Shown here: positions 5,671-13,232 of the stretch, in pieces
Position numbering within the stretch: the first letter of the stretch is position 1
Layout of the letters: every line of letters begins with the position of its first letter
NCBI GenBank assembly: GCA_947458795.1
Contig: CANHCD010000024.1
Location: forward strand, 1-13,232
DNA from: Cyclobacteriaceae bacterium
Lineage (GTDB): Bacteria; Bacteroidota; Bacteroidia; Cytophagales; Cyclobacteriaceae
DNA length: 13,232 bases
Direction: 5' to 3'
Notes under the pieces: generated by a model
The model's database searches: none
What the model was told of the DNA's origin: nothing
Seen by the model: the letters and a program-made list of their open reading frames with translations, nothing else
Program-made: the position numbers and the translations under genes

Positions 5671-8502
5671 TCAGCGATGTAATTCCTGCTTCAAGAATCT
5701 TCCGGTATGGCTTTCCGGGTGAGCAGCCACTTTTTCTGGGCTCCCCTGCACCACCACCGTACCTCCTTTATTGCCACCCTCAGGCCCCATATCGATCAGG
5801 TAGTCTGCCACCTTGATCACATCCAAGTTGTGCTCGATGACCAAGACTGTATTGCCCTTATCCACTAGTTTCTGAAGTACATTCATCAACAAGTCAATGT
5901 CTTGAAAATGCAAACCCGTAGTCGGCTCATCCAAAATATAGAAGGTTTTGCCTGTGTCTTTTTTGGACAATTCCGTGGCCAACTTCACCCGCTGCGCTTC
6001 GCCTCCAGAAAGGGTAGTGGCATGCTGCCCAAGGGTAATGTAACCCAAGCCCACCTCACTCAGGGTGGTGATCTTTCGCAGGATTTTGGGTTGAAACTCA
6101 AAGAATTCTACCGCCTGCTCCACCGTCATGTCCAAGACATCGGAGATCGACTTTCCTTTAAACCGCACCTCTAGAGTTTCTCTATTGTATCGCTTCCCCT
6201 TGCAGGTCTCGCATGGAATGTGCACGTCAGGAAGGAAATCCATTTCCACCAGCTTCATCCCTGCCCCTTCACAATCCTCACATCTACCCCCCTTCACGTT
6301 GAAAGAGAATCTTCCCGGCTTGTAGCCTCGAATTTTGGACTCAGGAAGCTCCGTAAACAGCGTTCGAATGTCCGAAAACATGCCCGTGTAGGTCGAAGGA
6401 TTCGATCTAGGAGTTCGGCCAATGGGGCTTTGGTCCACCTCAATCACCTTGTCCAACTGCTTTAATCCATCTATGCGGTCAAATGGCATCGGCTCCTTCT
6501 TGGAGTTGTAAAACTCCCGATTAAGCAAAGGAAATAAGGTCTCGTGAATTAAGGTACTCTTACCACTTCCGGATACTCCAGTAACCACAATTAAGGTTCC
6601 CAAAGGAAAGGCTACCGTTACATTTTTCAAGTTATTGCCATGCGCACCCTTCAAGACCAACTGCTCTCCAGTTCCTGCTCTTCGGGTACTCGGAATGTCC
6701 AAACCAATTTTTCCTTGCAGGTAGCGTGCCGTCACCGAATCAGAGGTTAAGAGCTGCTCCGGTGTGCCCGAAGCCACCACATGACCACCATGTCTTCCTG
6801 CTCCAGGACCCATGTCCACAATGTAGTCTGACTCCAGCATCATGTCCTTGTCATGCTCAACTACCAAGACCGAGTTGCCCAGGTCTCGGAGTCTCTTCAA
6901 GGCCTGAATTAACTTCACATTGTCTCGCTGGTGAAGCCCAATACTGGGTTCATCCAAAATGTAAAGCACTCCTACCAGCTGAGTTCCAATCTGCGTAGCC
7001 AAGCGAATCCGCTGGGCCTCCCCTCCTGAGAGGGTTCGCAAGGGTCTATTCAAGGATAGGTAGTCCAAGCCGATGTCGAGGAGAAAGCCGATGCGCTTTC
7101 TGATTTCTTTGAGCACCTCAGCACCGATGCGCTGCTGCTTCTCAGAAAGGCGCGACTCTAGTCCTTCAAACCAGCCTGCAAGGCCTTGGATATCTAGCAT
7201 CGCCAGCTCCCCAATATGGGTGCCGTCCAACTTAAAATGAAGGGCTTCCTTTTTGAGGCGATAGCCGTGGCATTCTGGGCAGGTTTTGGAAATGGTAAAC
7301 TCCGCCACCCATTCTTGGATTTTGTCAGAGCTCCCCTCCTGGTATTTCTGGAGAAAATTGATAATCCCCTCAAAAGTTGTGTTCCACTGCGTACCCGGAT
7401 ACTTCACCGAATCTACGGCCACCTCAATCTTGTCCCCATACAAAAGCACCTCCACAACGGCTTCGGGAAGGTCTTTAATAGGGGTACTCAAACTGCATTT
7501 GTAATGCTTGAGGAGGGCTTCAATCTTTTTGAATATCCAAATGTCCCGATACTCCCCAAGTGGAGCAATCCCTCCACGGGTAATGCTCAAATTCGGATCG
7601 GGAAAAATATTTTCCCGGGTAATTTCTTCGATTACACCCAAACCATTGCAGCTGGGGCAGGCTCCATAGGGAGAGTTGAACGAAAAACTATTGGGTGCTG
7701 GCTCCTCGTAGGAAAGGCCCGTTTCGGGGTCCATCAGGTACTTGGAGAAATAGTGAATTTCTCCGCTTTCTTCCCGAACCATCAGCACTCCTTTGCCGTG
7801 CTGCAAGGCGGATTTGAGCGATTGGGTAATTCGAAAACGATCGTCCTCCTCCGCTACGATGCGGTCGATGACGATCTCAATGTCGTGGATTTTGTAGCGG
7901 TCCAACTGCATCTTGGGAGCCACTTCAAGTACTACTCCATCTACGCGAACCTTGGAGAATCCCAGCTTGCGCACCTGTTCAAAAAGCTCACGGTAGTGCC
8001 CCTTTCGCCCTTTGACAACAGGGGCCAATAGGTATAATTTCTTGCCTGCAAACTTGGTGAAAAGCTGCTCCAAAATTTGATCCTCCGTCTGCCGGATCAT
8101 GGGCTTGCCGCTATGGTAAGAATATGCGTCTGCCGCTCGGGCAAAAAGAAGGCGCATGAAGTCATAAATTTCTGTGACTGTGCCTACCGTGGATCGTGGG
8201 TTTTTGGAAGTTGTCTTTTGCTCGATCGCAATGACAGGGGAAAGTCCATTGATCTTGTCCACATCGGGACGCTCCATCCCGCCCAAGAAGGAACGGGCGT
8301 AAGCCGAGAAGCTCTCCATGTACCTGCGCTGACCCTCTGCATAAATGGTATCAAAAGCCAAGGAGCTTTTTCCGCTCCCACTTAGACCAGTGATCACCAC
8401 TACTTTGTTGCGTGGAATCTTCAGGTCAATGTTCTTTAAATTGTGCTCTCTGGCTCCAAAAATTTCTAGGAATTCTTCCTGTACCGCAGGGGATTGGGTC
8501 AT
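5671..8502 (-). CDS. uvrA: Excinuclease ABC subunit UvrA
   Basis: The 943-aa protein has the normal length and layout of UvrA, the damage-recognition ATPase that loads UvrB on DNA lesions in nucleotide excision repair. It contains two ABC ATPase modules. The first has Walker A GLSGSGKS (39-46), the zinc-binding CPSC (282-285) paired with CPEC further on, and the signature LSGGEAQRI. The second has GVSGSGKST, the zinc module CEDCEGAGMKLVEMDFLPD and CETCKGKRYN, LSGGEAQRV and Walker B FYILDEPTTGLHF. All key residues look intact. The start ATG at 8502 yields the usual short N-terminal lead before FLEIFGAREHNLKNI. No convincing promoter or SOS-type operator is visible in the 82 nt upstream, which leaves co-transcription with nos possible. 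Confidence 0.98.
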   Translation of the reverse strand: MTQSPAVQEEFLEIFGAREHNLKNIDLKIPRNKVVVITGLSGSGKSSLAFDTIYAEGQRRYMESFSAYARSFLGGMERPDVDKINGLSPVIAIEQKTTSKNPRSTVGTVTEIYDFMRLLFARAADAYSYHSGKPMIRQTEDQILEQLFTKFAGKKLYLLAPVVKGRKGHYRELFEQVRKLGFSKVRVDGVVLEVAPKMQLDRYKIHDIEIVIDRIVAEEDDRFRITQSLKSALQHGKGVLMVREESGEIHYFSKYLMDPETGLSYEEPAPNSFSFNSPYGACPSCNGLGVIEEITRENIFPDPNLSITRGGIAPLGEYRDIWIFKKIEALLKHYKCSLSTPIKDLPEAVVEVLLYGDKIEVAVDSVKYPGTQWNTTFEGIINFLQKYQEGSSDKIQEWVAEFTISKTCPECHGYRLKKEALHFKLDGTHIGELAMLDIQGLAGWFEGLESRLSEKQQRIGAEVLKEIRKRIGFLLDIGLDYLSLNRPLRTLSGGEAQRIRLATQIGTQLVGVLYILDEPSIGLHQRDNVKLIQALKRLRDLGNSVLVVEHDKDMMLESDYIVDMGPGAGRHGGHVVASGTPEQLLTSDSVTARYLQGKIGLDIPSTRRAGTGEQLVLKGAHGNNLKNVTVAFPLGTLIVVTGVSGSGKSTLIHETLFPLLNREFYNSKKEPMPFDRIDGLKQLDKVIEVDQSPIGRTPRSNPSTYTGMFSDIRTLFTELPESKIRGYKPGRFSFNVKGGRCEDCEGAGMKLVEMDFLPDVHIPCETCKGKRYNRETLEVRFKGKSISDVLDMTVEQAVEFFEFQPKILRKITTLSEVGLGYITLGQHATTLSGGEAQRVKLATELSKKDTGKTFYILDEPTTGLHFQDIDLLMNVLQKLVDKGNTVLVIEHNLDVIKVADYLIDMGPEGGNKGGTVVVQGSPEKVAAHPESHTGRFLKQELHR

Positions 8503-8584
8503 GATTTTGCGAAAATTAGGAATCGGTGAAAGTACGCTTTTTTTGCCGAACGAAAAAGGTCAGCCTGAAGACTTTGCCCTGAAG

Positions 8585-9730
8585 TTAGTTGTTAGAAAAA
8601 GGGCACTTCCCCGCAGCAAAATTGGGTGCTTTTGAAGCTTTGTCTTGCTTCCAAGAAGCCGGCTGGTAATGGAAATTAGGAGACAAGATTTGATTCTCCC
8701 ATTCCTGATGGAACACCCCAAGCGTCGAACCTGCCGCCGGAGGCACAATCCAGGCCCAGTCCGCCTGTACCGATCGCCCCTTTGCCTCCTCTTGCTTGCA
8801 AAATTCTAAAAACTGCTCGGATGCAGTATGGTGATCTACTAGGGTTACTCCTTGAGCTTGAAAGGAATAAAGCACGGCCTCCTGAAGAACAAGCATCGCT
8901 TTGTCTTTCCAGAGTGTCTTCACCTGACGCTGGTCTAAATTCATTTTCTTGGCAATTACTGGCAGCATATTGTAGCGCTGCTCATCTCCAAGATTCCTAG
9001 CAGCAATTTCGGTAAGCATGTACCAACCATTGAAGGGGGCACAGGGAAAGGATATGCCACCAATCTCCAGACGCATGTCGGAAATCACGGGTACGGCGTA
9101 CCACTGAAGCTTCAATTCTTGAAACCAGGAATAGTCCGGATGGACTAAGTTCACTCGAAGTACCTGATCTTCAGGAACGGCAAACCATCGGGCAAGCTCT
9201 CCTTCACGCTGAATGACCAACGGGAGTACATCAAAAGCGGTTTGTTTACCCTCCCAGCCCAAAGACCTGCAGTAACTCGTAAAAGCGACCGCATCGGGGT
9301 CGCCCAAGATCTCTCCATTGGGAAGCATGTAGCCTGCAAATCGGATCAGCTGCTTATTTAAAATACGGAATCCAGCATCTGCTTCATCGGCGCTAGCATA
9401 GACGGATAGTGTAGAGCGAATTTTTCCTCCCTGAGTGGCTGACTTAAGGTGGGCCATCGCATCGGCAAATACTTCCTCCACAGTGCTTAGGGTTCTCCGA
9501 TCTCTAACTTTTAGTGTTTTCCAAAAAAGTCTTCCCATGCAGCGGTTGCTATTTCGCCAGGCCAGCTTCGCCCCATAGCTCAACTCTTTTTCAGTCAAGC
9601 GGTAGGTTCCTGTCTGCAAAATTTCAACCTGAACTTGATCTAGCCTTTTTCCAAATCCATCCAAGTTGGATTCGGAATAGTATAGCTGAAGAAATTCTTG
9701 GGCTTGTTCGAAAAGGGAAGAAGTACGCAT
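8585..9730 (-). CDS. nos: Nitric oxide synthase oxygenase (bacterial NOS, no reductase domain)
   Basis: I start at ATG 9728-9730 (381 aa); a TTG four codons earlier is possible. It is a heme-thiolate enzyme that oxidises L-arginine to citrulline and nitric oxide using tetrahydrobiopterin or tetrahydrofolate. Family landmarks are the heme-ligand motif WRNSNRCMGRLFW with C64, WYAVPVISDMRLEIGG, CAPFNGWYM with W236, the arginine-binding E241, DHHTASEQF, and DWAWIVPP (324-331) near the pterin site. As in other bacterial NOS there is no flavin reductase domain, so electrons must come from separate flavodoxin or ferredoxin partners. I216 stands where mammalian enzymes have Val, a bacterial trait linked to slow NO release. 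Odd points are Leu239 where NOS normally has Gly (GWYMGTE) and a C-terminal tail ending GKCPFSNN. The gene precedes uvrA by 82 nt on the same strand. Confidence 0.95.
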   Translation of the reverse strand: MRTSSLFEQAQEFLQLYYSESNLDGFGKRLDQVQVEILQTGTYRLTEKELSYGAKLAWRNSNRCMGRLFWKTLKVRDRRTLSTVEEVFADAMAHLKSATQGGKIRSTLSVYASADEADAGFRILNKQLIRFAGYMLPNGEILGDPDAVAFTSYCRSLGWEGKQTAFDVLPLVIQREGELARWFAVPEDQVLRVNLVHPDYSWFQELKLQWYAVPVISDMRLEIGGISFPCAPFNGWYMLTEIAARNLGDEQRYNMLPVIAKKMNLDQRQVKTLWKDKAMLVLQEAVLYSFQAQGVTLVDHHTASEQFLEFCKQEEAKGRSVQADWAWIVPPAAGSTLGVFHQEWENQILSPNFHYQPASWKQDKASKAPNFAAGKCPFSNN

Positions 9731-9782
9731 TCTTGATCGCAAGAGTCTAATGAGTAAAACCTGGAAAGTCTCAGAGGCCTAG

Positions 9783-9813
9783 TTCAAGTTGATTTTGGGT
9801 GATCTACTTGGAA
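9783..9813. promoter_or_regulatory. Imperfect hairpin/dyad upstream of nos
   Basis: CAAGT (9785-9789), T and GAT (9791-9793) can pair with ATC (9802-9804), T and ACTTG (9806-9810) around an 8-nt loop, with outer TT/AA pairs past one bulge. It lies 53 nt or more before the nos ATG, within the 162-bp gap between nos and the lytic transglycosylase gene (9731-9892), which holds no credible ORF. It could be an operator or a 5'-UTR element. Confidence 0.3.
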
Positions 9814-9821
9814 GCACTTCC
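9810..9821. promoter_or_regulatory. Palindrome GGAAGCACTTCC upstream of nos
   Basis: Perfect 5-bp inverted arms GGAAG and CTTCC surround a CA dinucleotide, adjoining the preceding hairpin. This is typical in size for a dimeric repressor site, but chance occurrence cannot be excluded. I see no convincing TAnnTTTG promoter nearby. Confidence 0.25.
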
Positions 9822-9892
9822 TTTCAGGTGTTGGGATGCACAACTACCGAAACCCATAATTGAAACAAGTAGTTTACAATTGACTCAAAATT

Positions 9893-10834
9893 TTAATTTT
9901 TTTCAGCTGCCGCTTCGAGTTTTGGAAGCCGAATGGCATAGCGCTTTCCTTTTTTGACCTCTAGCTCTTGGGCCCTCAACCAAGGGTTGTAGCGTTTGAG
10001 GTGTTTGTAACTACTGCTTTGTTCCTTTGCCCACTTTGCTAGGTCAGGAAGATCTGTGCTCACTTCAATTTCTCGAAACTCCGGAAGGGAATAGTAGTCC
10101 TTCTCCTGCAGGTGATACCCAAAAGCGGCTGGATTTTCGAATAGAAGTTTGAAAGCTAAAATCCGAAACAGGTACCGGCTCGTTTCCTCATTGAGGTATA
10201 GGTCGTAGTAATTGCGGTGAAACTGCTCTTCTTGTCTTTTTGAAAACCCGGACTGGCCCATATTGTAGCTGGCAGCCACTGCAGTCCAGTCTCCAAATTT
10301 TTGATGGGCCTTTTTTAAGTAGGAAGCGGCGGCCAAAGTAGACTGTTCCAAATGGTAGCGCTCATCTACCGATTCGGTGATTTCCAACCCATATTCCTTG
10401 CCCGTTTCTTCCAAAATTTGCCAGTACCCTTTTGCCCCAGCAGCTGAGCTTGCATTGAGCAAGCCGCTTTCAGCAATGGCCAAGTACTTGAAGTCATCGG
10501 GCACACCCTGCTCTTGAAGCAAGCGCTCAATTTCTGGAAGGTATTTTTTACTTCGCTTAAATAGCAAGATGAGATTGGACTCCCAATAGGCATTCACATA
10601 GAGTTCCCGCTCGAGTCGCTCCACAACATCTCCTTGCTCTAGGGGCACCTTTTCCCCCGCAAAAGAAAGTTCCGCAGGAAGATCAAACAGTGCTACCGAA
10701 TCTTTTTGCTCGCGCGAAAAAGAAGTAAGCCCCAGCTTTGCTCCCATCTGGTGTTCACTAAAAATAGCAACAAGAGCCAAGCACAAGCAAAGAACCAACA
10801 GGGCGTAGATGAGGGTGAGATGAACTTTTGTCAC
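9893..10834 (-). CDS. Membrane-anchored lytic transglycosylase (SLT domain, MltD-like)
   Basis: The 313-aa protein starts at GTG 10832-10834; no in-frame ATG precedes it, and 39 nt separate it from the GH3 stop. An N-terminal hydrophobic helix (about residues 5-25) without a lipobox suggests an uncleaved anchor with the rest in the periplasm. Residues about 95-215 form the SLT domain: catalytic E122 in YLAIAESGLLN, then SSAAGAKGYWQILEETG and AVAASYNMGQSGF. Such enzymes cleave peptidoglycan non-hydrolytically, leaving 1,6-anhydro-muramic ends. The C-terminal part (about 250-305, including LPDLAKWAKEQ, KHLKRYNPWL and GKRYAIRLP) looks like a divergent LysM-type wall-binding unit; this is inference. 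It seems to be the last gene of the recJ-lptB-GH3 unit. No clear terminator follows, only a weak bulged stem at 9859-9880. Confidence 0.9.
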   Translation of the reverse strand: MTKVHLTLIYALLVLCLCLALVAIFSEHQMGAKLGLTSFSREQKDSVALFDLPAELSFAGEKVPLEQGDVVERLERELYVNAYWESNLILLFKRSKKYLPEIERLLQEQGVPDDFKYLAIAESGLLNASSAAGAKGYWQILEETGKEYGLEITESVDERYHLEQSTLAAASYLKKAHQKFGDWTAVAASYNMGQSGFSKRQEEQFHRNYYDLYLNEETSRYLFRILAFKLLFENPAAFGYHLQEKDYYSLPEFREIEVSTDLPDLAKWAKEQSSSYKHLKRYNPWLRAQELEVKKGKRYAIRLPKLEAAAEKN

Positions 10835-10873
10835 GACTGAGTTAATTGCTAAGGGGTGAAAAACATAAATCTT

Positions 10874-12406
10874 CTACTGTGTTACTTGCGGAAGCATCGC
10901 CAGAATTTCCTCCATAAATTCCCTGGAATTCGAGAGGCGAGGCACTTTGTGCTGCCCTCCAAGTTTTCCTTTTTTGGCCAGCCAAGACTCAAAAAGCCCC
11001 ACTGGAGCAGCATGGAGTTGAAGGCGCTGCAAGGCTAGGTTTTTGTGCCTTTTTGCATCGTAATCGGAGTTGATCTCCCGCAAATGCTGGTCTAAAATAT
11101 CTGCAAAGTTTTCTAAATCTGAGGGCAGACTTTTGAATTCCACCACCCACTCATGGGCTCCTTTGGATTGGCTGTCCTCAAAGTAGATGGGCGCAGCTGT
11201 AAAATTGGTCAGCGTGGCTCCCGTTTGTTCACAGGCATAGGAAATGGCTGCCTCTGCATTTTCCACAATCACCTCTTCTCCGAAGGCATTGATAAAATGC
11301 TTCGTTCTGCCCGAGATCCGAAACCGGTAGGGAAGGACACTTGTAAATTTGACGGTATCACCGATTTTATAGCGCCATAGCCCTCCGTTGGTGGAGATCA
11401 ACAAAGCATAATTTTTTCCTACTTCTACCCCTTCTAAGGAAATGACGCGAGGGTTTTCCTTTTCCAAGTCCTCGGTAAGGATAAACTCGTAAAAAATCCC
11501 ATAGTCCAGCAAAAGCAAGAGTTCATCCGAATCTGGCTGATCCTGCATCCCAAAAAATCCCTCCGAAGCATTGTAGGTCTCCATGTACCGCATTTTATCG
11601 GAAGGAATCAGCTCCTTGAACAAATTTCGATACGGCCCAAAGGCCACCGCTCCATGAAAAAACACTTCCAAGTTGGGCCATACTTCAAGAATATGGGAGG
11701 CTTTTTTGATTTCTAAAATCCGTTGCAACAAGACTATGGTCCAAGTGGGGACCCCTGCAATGGAAGTTACATTCTCATCCATGGTCTCCCGAGCCATGCG
11801 CTCAATCTTAGCTTCCCAGTCCGACATCAAAGCGGTCTCCAGGGAAGGGGTGCGTATAAACTGAGCCCATATCGGGAGGTTGTGCATGATCACTGCTGAG
11901 ACATCCCCAGCACGTGCAATTCCTTTGGGATGGAGCGGCTTTTTCTCAAGCGCTCCCCCTACTGACAAGCTTTTGCCAGTAAATAACTTCGTGTCGGGGA
12001 AATTACTCACATAAAGTGAGACCATGTCTTTTCCCCCTTTGAAATGGCACTCTTCCAAACTTTCATCCGATACAGGAATGTATTTGCTACGTCCCGCAGT
12101 GGTTCCGGAGGATTTGGCAAACCACTGAATATCCGAAGGCCAAAACACCTGCTGCTTCCCTTTGATGTTCTTCTCTAAATAGGGAGTGAAGGATTCGTAA
12201 TCAAAAAGGGGTACGCGCTTGGCAAAATCTTCGTAAGATTTAATTTTCTCAAAATGATGGGTCTTGCCAAATTCCGTTTGCTTTGCTGCTTCCAGCAATT
12301 CCACCAGTGTGGTTCGCTGCACCGAATGAGGCTCTTGCTTGAACTTTTCGATTTGACCTAGTCGACTTTTGAAAATCCAGGTCATGAAACTGTTGAGCAC
12401 TTCCAT
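10874..12406 (-). CDS. GH3 auxin-responsive promoter family protein (adenylate-forming amide synthetase-like)
   Basis: The 510-aa protein belongs to the GH3 branch of the acyl-adenylating (ANL) superfamily. Plant relatives activate jasmonate or auxin with ATP and join it to an amino acid; substrates of the bacterial proteins are not established. The sequence shows the phosphate-binding loop SSGTTAGRSKYIPVS (99-113), TYNASEGFFG (about 277-286), NGGLWRYKIGDTVKF and the hinge-region RFRISGRTKHFINAFGEE. No signal peptide or membrane segment is visible. Its ATG directly follows the lptB stop codon (TAAATG), so translation is probably coupled. This position between an LPS-export ATPase and a cell-wall lytic enzyme hints at an envelope or lipid-related acyl substrate. 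The family call is firm; the function is open. Confidence 0.93.
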   Translation of the reverse strand: MEVLNSFMTWIFKSRLGQIEKFKQEPHSVQRTTLVELLEAAKQTEFGKTHHFEKIKSYEDFAKRVPLFDYESFTPYLEKNIKGKQQVFWPSDIQWFAKSSGTTAGRSKYIPVSDESLEECHFKGGKDMVSLYVSNFPDTKLFTGKSLSVGGALEKKPLHPKGIARAGDVSAVIMHNLPIWAQFIRTPSLETALMSDWEAKIERMARETMDENVTSIAGVPTWTIVLLQRILEIKKASHILEVWPNLEVFFHGAVAFGPYRNLFKELIPSDKMRYMETYNASEGFFGMQDQPDSDELLLLLDYGIFYEFILTEDLEKENPRVISLEGVEVGKNYALLISTNGGLWRYKIGDTVKFTSVLPYRFRISGRTKHFINAFGEEVIVENAEAAISYACEQTGATLTNFTAAPIYFEDSQSKGAHEWVVEFKSLPSDLENFADILDQHLREINSDYDAKRHKNLALQRLQLHAAPVGLFESWLAKKGKLGGQHKVPRLSNSREFMEEILAMLPQVTQ

Positions 12407-13144
12407 TTAGGAAAAAGTTTTGCGTTTCAGTTCAAATTGGGTTCCCAGATACACCCTTCGCACCTGCTCATCAGCAGCTAGCTCTTCCGCCGTTCCCGCC
12501 TTCAATAAGCGCCCTTCAAACATCAAGTATGCTCGGTCAGTGATCGAAAGTGTTTCGTTCACGTTGTGGTCAGTGATTAGAATGCCAATATTTTTGGTCT
12601 TTAGCTTGGCTACGATGGTTTGAATTTCCTCCACAGCAATGGGATCCACGCCTGCAAATGGCTCATCCAAAAGCACAAATTTAGGGTCTACAGCCAAGGC
12701 TCTAGCGATTTCGGTACGTCGACGCTCACCTCCAGAAAGGACCATTCCTAGATTTTTTCGTACATGGGTCAAGCTAAACTCTTCAAGCAAACTTTCCATT
12801 TTTTCCTTCTGCTGCGCCTTGGGAAGGGTCGTCATCTCTAATACGGCCAGAATATTTTCTTCTACCGAAAGCTTTCGAAACACAGAGGCTTCCTGCGCCA
12901 GGTAGCCGATGCCCAACTTAGCCCTCTTGTACATGGGGAGTCCCGTGATGTCCTGATCTTCCAAATATATCTTCCCGGAATTGGGCTGAATCAACCCAAC
13001 AATCATGTAGAATGAGGTGGTTTTTCCCGCTCCATTGGGGCCCAAAAGCCCAACAATCTCCCCTTGGGAAACCTGTACGGAAATGTCATTGACCACAGAT
13101 CGGCCTTTGTATATTTTTAGGAGGTGCTCAGCTCGAAGAATCAT
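12407..13144 (-). CDS. lptB: LPS export ABC transporter ATP-binding protein LptB
   Basis: The start is ATG 13142-13144 (245 aa), giving the family-typical opening MILRAEHLLKIYKGR; a TTG three codons earlier would overlap the preceding gene. ABC ATPase features are Walker A GPNGAGKT (35-42), the Q-loop region YLAQEASVFRKL, signature LSGGERRRTEIARALA, Walker B FVLLDEPFAGVDP and the switch His in LITDHN. LptB powers extraction of lipopolysaccharide from the inner membrane with LptF and LptG, which are not in this window. It lies 1 nt after the upstream stop and abuts the GH3 gene downstream, so the three are almost certainly one operon. All motifs are intact and the length is normal. Confidence 0.95.
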   Translation of the reverse strand: MILRAEHLLKIYKGRSVVNDISVQVSQGEIVGLLGPNGAGKTTSFYMIVGLIQPNSGKIYLEDQDITGLPMYKRAKLGIGYLAQEASVFRKLSVEENILAVLEMTTLPKAQQKEKMESLLEEFSLTHVRKNLGMVLSGGERRRTEIARALAVDPKFVLLDEPFAGVDPIAVEEIQTIVAKLKTKNIGILITDHNVNETLSITDRAYLMFEGRLLKAGTAEELAADEQVRRVYLGTQFELKRKTFS

Positions 13145-13145
13145 A

Positions 13146-13232
13146 TCAGTCAAATTTGATGTCTTTCACGTAGAGTTGCAAACTGCTTTTGTCACGAAAG
13201 AAATTTTCACGCATTTCCACCACAAGGTCAAA
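13146..13232 (-). CDS. recJ: C-terminal end of probable RecJ single-strand exonuclease (truncated by window edge)
   Basis: Only the last 28 codons and TGA (13146-13148) are present. They read FDLVVEMRENFFRDKSSLQL followed by YVKDIKFD. The pattern (two hydrophobic strands, a polar turn, then SLQLYVKDIKF at the very end) matches the C-terminal OB-fold of RecJ in Bacteroidota. The position one nt before lptB also fits a gene order I recall from Cytophagales. RecJ is a 5'-3' single-strand DNA exonuclease in recombination and mismatch repair. The fragment is too short to be sure; another OB-fold protein is possible. Confidence 0.6.
   Translation of the reverse strand, partial: FDLVVEMRENFFRDKSSLQLYVKDIKFD

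Noticed and set aside
7216..8031. Open frame of 271 codons on the + strand opposite uvrA
   Set aside because: It is fully antisense to the well-conserved uvrA zinc and ATPase region, resembles no family, and is a typical shadow of biased codon use.
8511..8518. TAATTTTC on the - strand as a -7 promoter element of uvrA
   Set aside because: It ends only eight nt before the start codon, leaving almost no leader, and no TTG lies at the -33 spacing.
9859..9880. Bulged stem after the lytic transglycosylase gene as a terminator
   Set aside because: Eight A/T-rich pairs with a bulge and no T-tract on the - strand; too weak to annotate as a terminator.
1..13232. CRISPR arrays, tRNA or rRNA genes, insertion sequences, phage or defence modules
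   Set aside because: No repeated spacer pattern, no tRNA-like folds, and no transposase, integrase or terminal inverted repeats were found; all large reading frames belong to housekeeping or regulatory families.

Overview
The window looks like a chromosomal segment of a Bacteroidota bacterium, most likely order Cytophagales (Cyclobacteriaceae/Algoriphagus-like). This is inferred from protein flavour, such as a PIN-PhoH fusion, a LytS/LytTR pair, a bacterial GH3 protein and the order recJ-lptB-GH3. Shine-Dalgarno sequences are also absent before most starts, and base composition is moderate. I see no tRNA, rRNA, CRISPR array, insertion sequence or phage gene. The window is densely coding and almost all of it is recognisable.

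Layout: positions 1-2729 are read on the + strand. They hold the C-terminal part of a SNF2-family helicase, a probable terminator, and a PIN-PhoH ATPase. Everything from 2781 to the right end is read on the - strand, so the two blocks converge across a 51-bp gap.

The - strand block, in transcription order from the right edge, begins with the last 28 codons of a probable recJ. It continues with lptB (LPS-export ATPase, 1 nt gap), a GH3-family adenylating enzyme (its ATG directly follows the lptB stop), and a membrane-anchored lytic transglycosylase (39 nt gap). This looks like one transcription unit, mostly concerned with the cell envelope. After a 162-bp gap with hairpin-forming sequence come a nitric oxide synthase oxygenase (nos), uvrA, a four-helix LytS-type histidine kinase, its LytTR response regulator, and two tandem AHSA1/SRPBCC proteins. 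Gaps in this second series are 82, 81, 14, 70 and 103 nt.

The most notable content is: (1) a complete reductase-less NOS directly upstream of uvrA on the same strand, with an apparent substitution beside the arginine-binding Glu and a C-terminal Cys-Pro tail; (2) a 63-bp relic of the 3' end of the LytTR regulator gene between the two AHSA1 paralogues, which records a tandem duplication but is better preserved than the paralogues themselves. I found no clearly new multi-gene defence or mobile system. The nos-uvrA pairing is the best candidate for under-described biology.
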